From: Marvinbryantia formatexigens DSM 14469
GTDB lineage: Bacteria > Bacillota > Clostridia > Lachnospirales > Lachnospiraceae
Assembly (NCBI RefSeq): GCF_025148285.1
Contig: NZ_CP102268.1
Location: 2,459,001-2,523,000 of the forward strand
Length of the DNA: 64,000 nt
Direction: 5' to 3'
Part shown: one piece after another, positions 61,751 through 64,000 of the stretch
Layout of the letters: each line of letters starts with the position of its first letter
Numbering within the stretch: the first letter of the stretch is position 1
Program-made: the position numbers and the translations under genes
The notes under the pieces: model-generated
Told to the model about the DNA's origin: nothing
The model's database searches: none
Seen by the model: the letters and a program-made list of their open reading frames with translations, nothing else

Positions 61751-62848
61751 ATGAATTTAAATTTAAGACCGGCAAATGAGTGCAAATTTGATGCAGTATC
61801 TCTGGGCGAGGTTATGCTTCGTCTTGACCCCGGTGAGGGAAGAATCCGCACCGCACGTTCGTTCCGTGCATGGGAAGGCGGCGGAGAATATAATGTAGTG
61901 CGTGGTCTGCGCAGATGCTTCGGCATGAAAACGGCTGTCATCACAGCGTTTGCAGACAACGAGGTTGGTAAGCTGATGGAGGATTTCATCCTGCAGGGCG
62001 GCGTTGATACGTCTCTTATTAAATGGATGAAAACAGACGGTATCGGCAGAATCTGCAGAAATGGTCTGAACTTCACAGAGAGAGGCTTCGGTATCCGCGG
62101 CGCGGTTGGATGCTCTGACCGTGCAAACACCGCAATCTCCAAAGCCACACCGGAGGATTTCGACTTCGATTATATCTTTGGCGAGCTGGGCGTGCGCTGG
62201 CTGCACACCGGCGGTATCTACGCGGCACTTTCCGAGCAGTCCTGTGAGACTGTTCTGGCAGCGATCAAGACAGCGAAGAAGTATGGTACCGTAATCTCTT
62301 ACGATCTGAACTATCGTCCGTCCATGTGGAGCGCGATCGGCGGACAGGCAAAGGCGCAGGAAGTAAATAAAGAAATCGCGAAATACGTAGATGTTATGAT
62401 CGGCAACGAGGAAGACTTTACCGCTTGCCTTGGCTTTGAGATCGAGGGCAACGACGAGAATCTGAAGGAGCTGAATCTGGACGGTTACAAGAAGATGATC
62501 AACGAGGCTGCAAAGACCTACCCGAACTTCAAGGCGGTTGCTACCACGCTTCGTGAGGTTAAGACGGCTACTGTAAACGACTGGAGCGCGATCTGCTGGG
62601 CAGACGGCGAGATCTACAAGGCAAAGGACTACAAGGGACTGGAGATCATGGACCGTGTAGGCGGCGGCGATTCCTTTGCATCCGGTCTTGTATATGGCCT
62701 GATGACCACCGGCGATGCAGAGCTGGCAGTAAACTACGGCGCAGCGCACGGCGCACTGGCGATGACCACACCGGGCGACACCACGATGGCAAGCAAGAAG
62801 GAAGTAGAAGCGATCATGGGCGGCGCAGGTGCGCGTGTGCAGAGATAA
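61751..62848 (+). CDS. kdgK: 2-keto-3-deoxygluconate kinase (PfkB family)
   Basis: 365 residues. SLGEVMLRLDPGEGRI at the N-terminus and the PfkB catalytic signature MDRVGGGDSFASGLVYGL near the C-terminus (Asp base) identify a ribokinase-fold sugar kinase. Length and context with uxuB/uxuA/uxaC point to KdgK, which makes KDPG. An aldolase gene (kdgA) is not in the window. GGGAGGAAAAA precedes ATG 61751; 114 bp separate it from uxuB. Confidence 0.9.
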   Translation: MNLNLRPANECKFDAVSLGEVMLRLDPGEGRIRTARSFRAWEGGGEYNVVRGLRRCFGMKTAVITAFADNEVGKLMEDFILQGGVDTSLIKWMKTDGIGRICRNGLNFTERGFGIRGAVGCSDRANTAISKATPEDFDFDYIFGELGVRWLHTGGIYAALSEQSCETVLAAIKTAKKYGTVISYDLNYRPSMWSAIGGQAKAQEVNKEIAKYVDVMIGNEEDFTACLGFEIEGNDENLKELNLDGYKKMINEAAKTYPNFKAVATTLREVKTATVNDWSAICWADGEIYKAKDYKGLEIMDRVGGGDSFASGLVYGLMTTGDAELAVNYGAAHGALAMTTPGDTTMASKKEVEAIMGGAGARVQR

Positions 62849-62934
62849 AAATTTTATTCCCCCCGCGGCATTGGTCAAATGCCCGTGCCCGAAAGGACTA
62901 GCCCTTGCAGGGTGTCGCAAGCACGGCGCCTGGC

Positions 62935-63285
62935 TCATTGCCCGCGGGTATAAAAACGGCGCATGCTTTTGTATGCACAAACGCCACCAGACTGTTTCTG
63001 ACGATCTGGCGGCGTTTTTTTAAAGGAAGGCATTGTTGTTTCTCGTTTCGCGTCTGACGCTGCAGAATGAGCCTGCATTTCATCAATCATGTACTGCACG
63101 GTGTTGCGGTCGAGCTCCTGCAATTCTTTTGAAAATAATCCCATAATCTTCGCCATATTCTGGCACATATCATAGACATGTCCGTACAGTGGCTTGATTT
63201 CAAATGCAGACCGCTGTTTGATTTCTGCTGAAAATAATGCAGATATACATCTGGATAAAGCTGTAAATTTTGACAAAGCAGGCAT
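62935..63285 (-). pseudogene. Possible gene fragment of unclear identity
   Basis: A 116-codon minus-strand frame contains a protein-like segment, VYDMCQNMAKIMGLFSKELQ then ELDRNTVQYMIDEMQ, that recalls the C-terminal region of transposase/nuclease-like proteins common in Lachnospiraceae. The frame start has no ribosome site, and its 3' third runs through the kdgK terminator, so if real it is a remnant. The rest of 62849-63347 shows only GC-rich short repeats near 62875-62935. Confidence 0.3.
62979..63021 (+). terminator. Rho-independent terminator of uxuB-kdgK
   Basis: AACGCC(A)CCAGA pairs with TCTGG(C)GGCGTT around a 12-nt loop, followed by a run of T. Confidence 0.85.
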
Positions 63286-63347
63286 GAAATGCTATGATTA
63301 TCAACAAAGCTTACTTTTTGATTATTATCAGCGGAGGGTCTTATAAA

Positions 63348-64000
63348 ATGAAGCGATGTGAGCAGAAAATCGAAGATACCTGGAATATGCAGGATATGTA
63401 TGAAAATGAAGAATTAATGGCGCAGGATGTGGAGAAACTGCGGGAGCTGATGAAGGAGTTTGCGTCCCGGCAGAATAGTCTGGCCAAGAGCGGAGAACAG
63501 CTTTTGCGGGCATTGAAGCTGCAGGAAGAAATGAACTGTCTGTATGAAAAGCTCCATGTCTACGCGAATCAGAAATACCATGAGGACACGGCGGAGGCGA
63601 AGTACCAGAAGCTGAGCGGCGAGATGCAGATTCTTGGAACAGAGCTTTCAGGGTGTACTGCCTGGCTGGAACCGGAGCTGCTTGCGCTGCCGCAGCAGAA
63701 ACTTGCGGAATTTTTTGCAGAGACGCCGGAGCTTGCGGATTACCGCTGGGTGGTGGAGCAGATCGTCCGTCAGCGGGAGCATGTGCTGGATGTGCAGACG
63801 GAGGAGCTGCTGGCGAAGCTTTCGGAGCTTGGACAGGCGCCGGCAAATATCTTCTCCATGTTTAATAATGCAGACATCCGCTTCCCGGACGCGGTGGACA
63901 GCGCTGGAAATGCGCATCCGCTCACGCAGGGAAACTACATTCCCATGCTGAAGGACAGCGACCGGGTGCTGCGCAGATCGGCGTTTACGGCGCTTTACGG
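63348..64000 (+). CDS. pepF: Oligoendopeptidase F, M3 family (partial, runs off the window)
   Basis: 217 codons up to the end of the window. ATG 63348 has GGAGGG upstream. The N-terminal helical domain has IEDTWNMQDMYENEELMAQD and ENEELMAQDVEKLRELMKEF (family evidence), then MFNNADIRFPDAVDSAGNAH and GNYIPMLKDSDRVLRRSAF, which is the usual PepF N-terminal pattern. The HExGH zinc site lies beyond the window. A cytoplasmic metallopeptidase that degrades oligopeptides. Confidence 0.9.
   Translation, partial: MKRCEQKIEDTWNMQDMYENEELMAQDVEKLRELMKEFASRQNSLAKSGEQLLRALKLQEEMNCLYEKLHVYANQKYHEDTAEAKYQKLSGEMQILGTELSGCTAWLEPELLALPQQKLAEFFAETPELADYRWVVEQIVRQREHVLDVQTEELLAKLSELGQAPANIFSMFNNADIRFPDAVDSAGNAHPLTQGNYIPMLKDSDRVLRRSAFTALY

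Noticed and set aside
61763-62980. 405-codon minus-strand frame
   Set aside because: It is the antisense shadow of kdgK, whose PfkB motifs are clear.
1-64000. tRNA, rRNA, CRISPR array, intact IS or prophage
   Set aside because: No sequence with the needed structure or motifs was recognised. The absence is from reading by eye, not from a search tool.

Overview
The window looks like chromosomal DNA of a gut-type Clostridia species, most likely Lachnospiraceae, at roughly 50% GC. The grounds are strong AGGAGG ribosome sites, TTGACA-17-TATAAT promoters, the conserved Firmicutes gdpP-rplI-dnaB block, SipW/TasA-type secretion genes, a monomeric group B-like [FeFe] hydrogenase, and several sugar and hexuronate utilisation loci. 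No rRNA, tRNA, CRISPR array, intact insertion sequence or prophage was seen. Species cannot be fixed from this sequence alone.

Layout. 1-2156: an Lsa-like ABC-F ribosome-protection ATPase whose Shine-Dalgarno lies in a strong leader hairpin. 2264-7668: a TetR regulator divergent from an MMPL/RND exporter and a secreted protein built of xxxLxxG repeats. 8046-9827: an AraC/GyrI-like regulator and a nitroreductase. 9911-11317: a probably 5'-truncated NlpC/P60-like gene and a repeat array. 11318-15170 (minus strand): dnaB, rplI, gdpP. 15253-17019: a DUF885 metallopeptidase-like protein. 17356-21059: a five-gene SipW signal peptidase and TasA/camelysin-like surface-fibre cluster. 21376-23979: a GH31 glycosidase. 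24189-24879: a small protein plus GNAT protein that resembles a toxin-antitoxin pair. 24995-25891: an esterase. 26296-32142: a maltodextrin-type ABC importer with malQ and a LacI regulator. 32147-34513: AraC and an MFS transporter. 34769-38695: a 1308-residue repeat-rich surface protein. 38865-40238: citrate synthase. 40423-42397: a tandem glycine riboswitch controlling an AGCS symporter. 42565-47548: DegV, TetR, an aldo/keto reductase and a GlgX-type debranching enzyme. 47581-49104: the hydrogenase. 49138-49804: an unexplained purine-rich minus-strand transcription unit. 50009-50950: a Ca/Na antiporter. 51241-53001 and 57123-62848: two hexuronate catabolism loci. 53113-56765: MerR, HicAB, AraC and a ZinT-like secreted protein. 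63348 to the end: the start of a PepF-type oligopeptidase.

How the genes fit together. UxaC isomerises glucuronate/galacturonate; the UxuB-like reductase, UxuA dehydratase and KdgK kinase carry the product to KDPG. A LacI regulator probably acts at two TGTAAGCGCTTACA palindromes, and a GntR regulator at a palindrome upstream of uxuA. Maltodextrin import, MalQ and GlgX together suggest alpha-glucan use. The importer has no ATPase gene here, so it probably borrows a shared one. SipW plus four substrate-like proteins suggests a dedicated surface-fibre pathway.

Most notable unexplained structures: (a) two copies of a long palindromic element whose 30-bp arms differ in sequence between copies yet stay self-complementary within each copy; (b) a candidate purine-rich noncoding RNA of about 665 nt with a consensus promoter and regularly spaced hairpin modules; (c) in-frame minisatellites in three unrelated genes; (d) the SD-sequestering leader of the ABC-F gene; (e) several families of short dispersed repeats.
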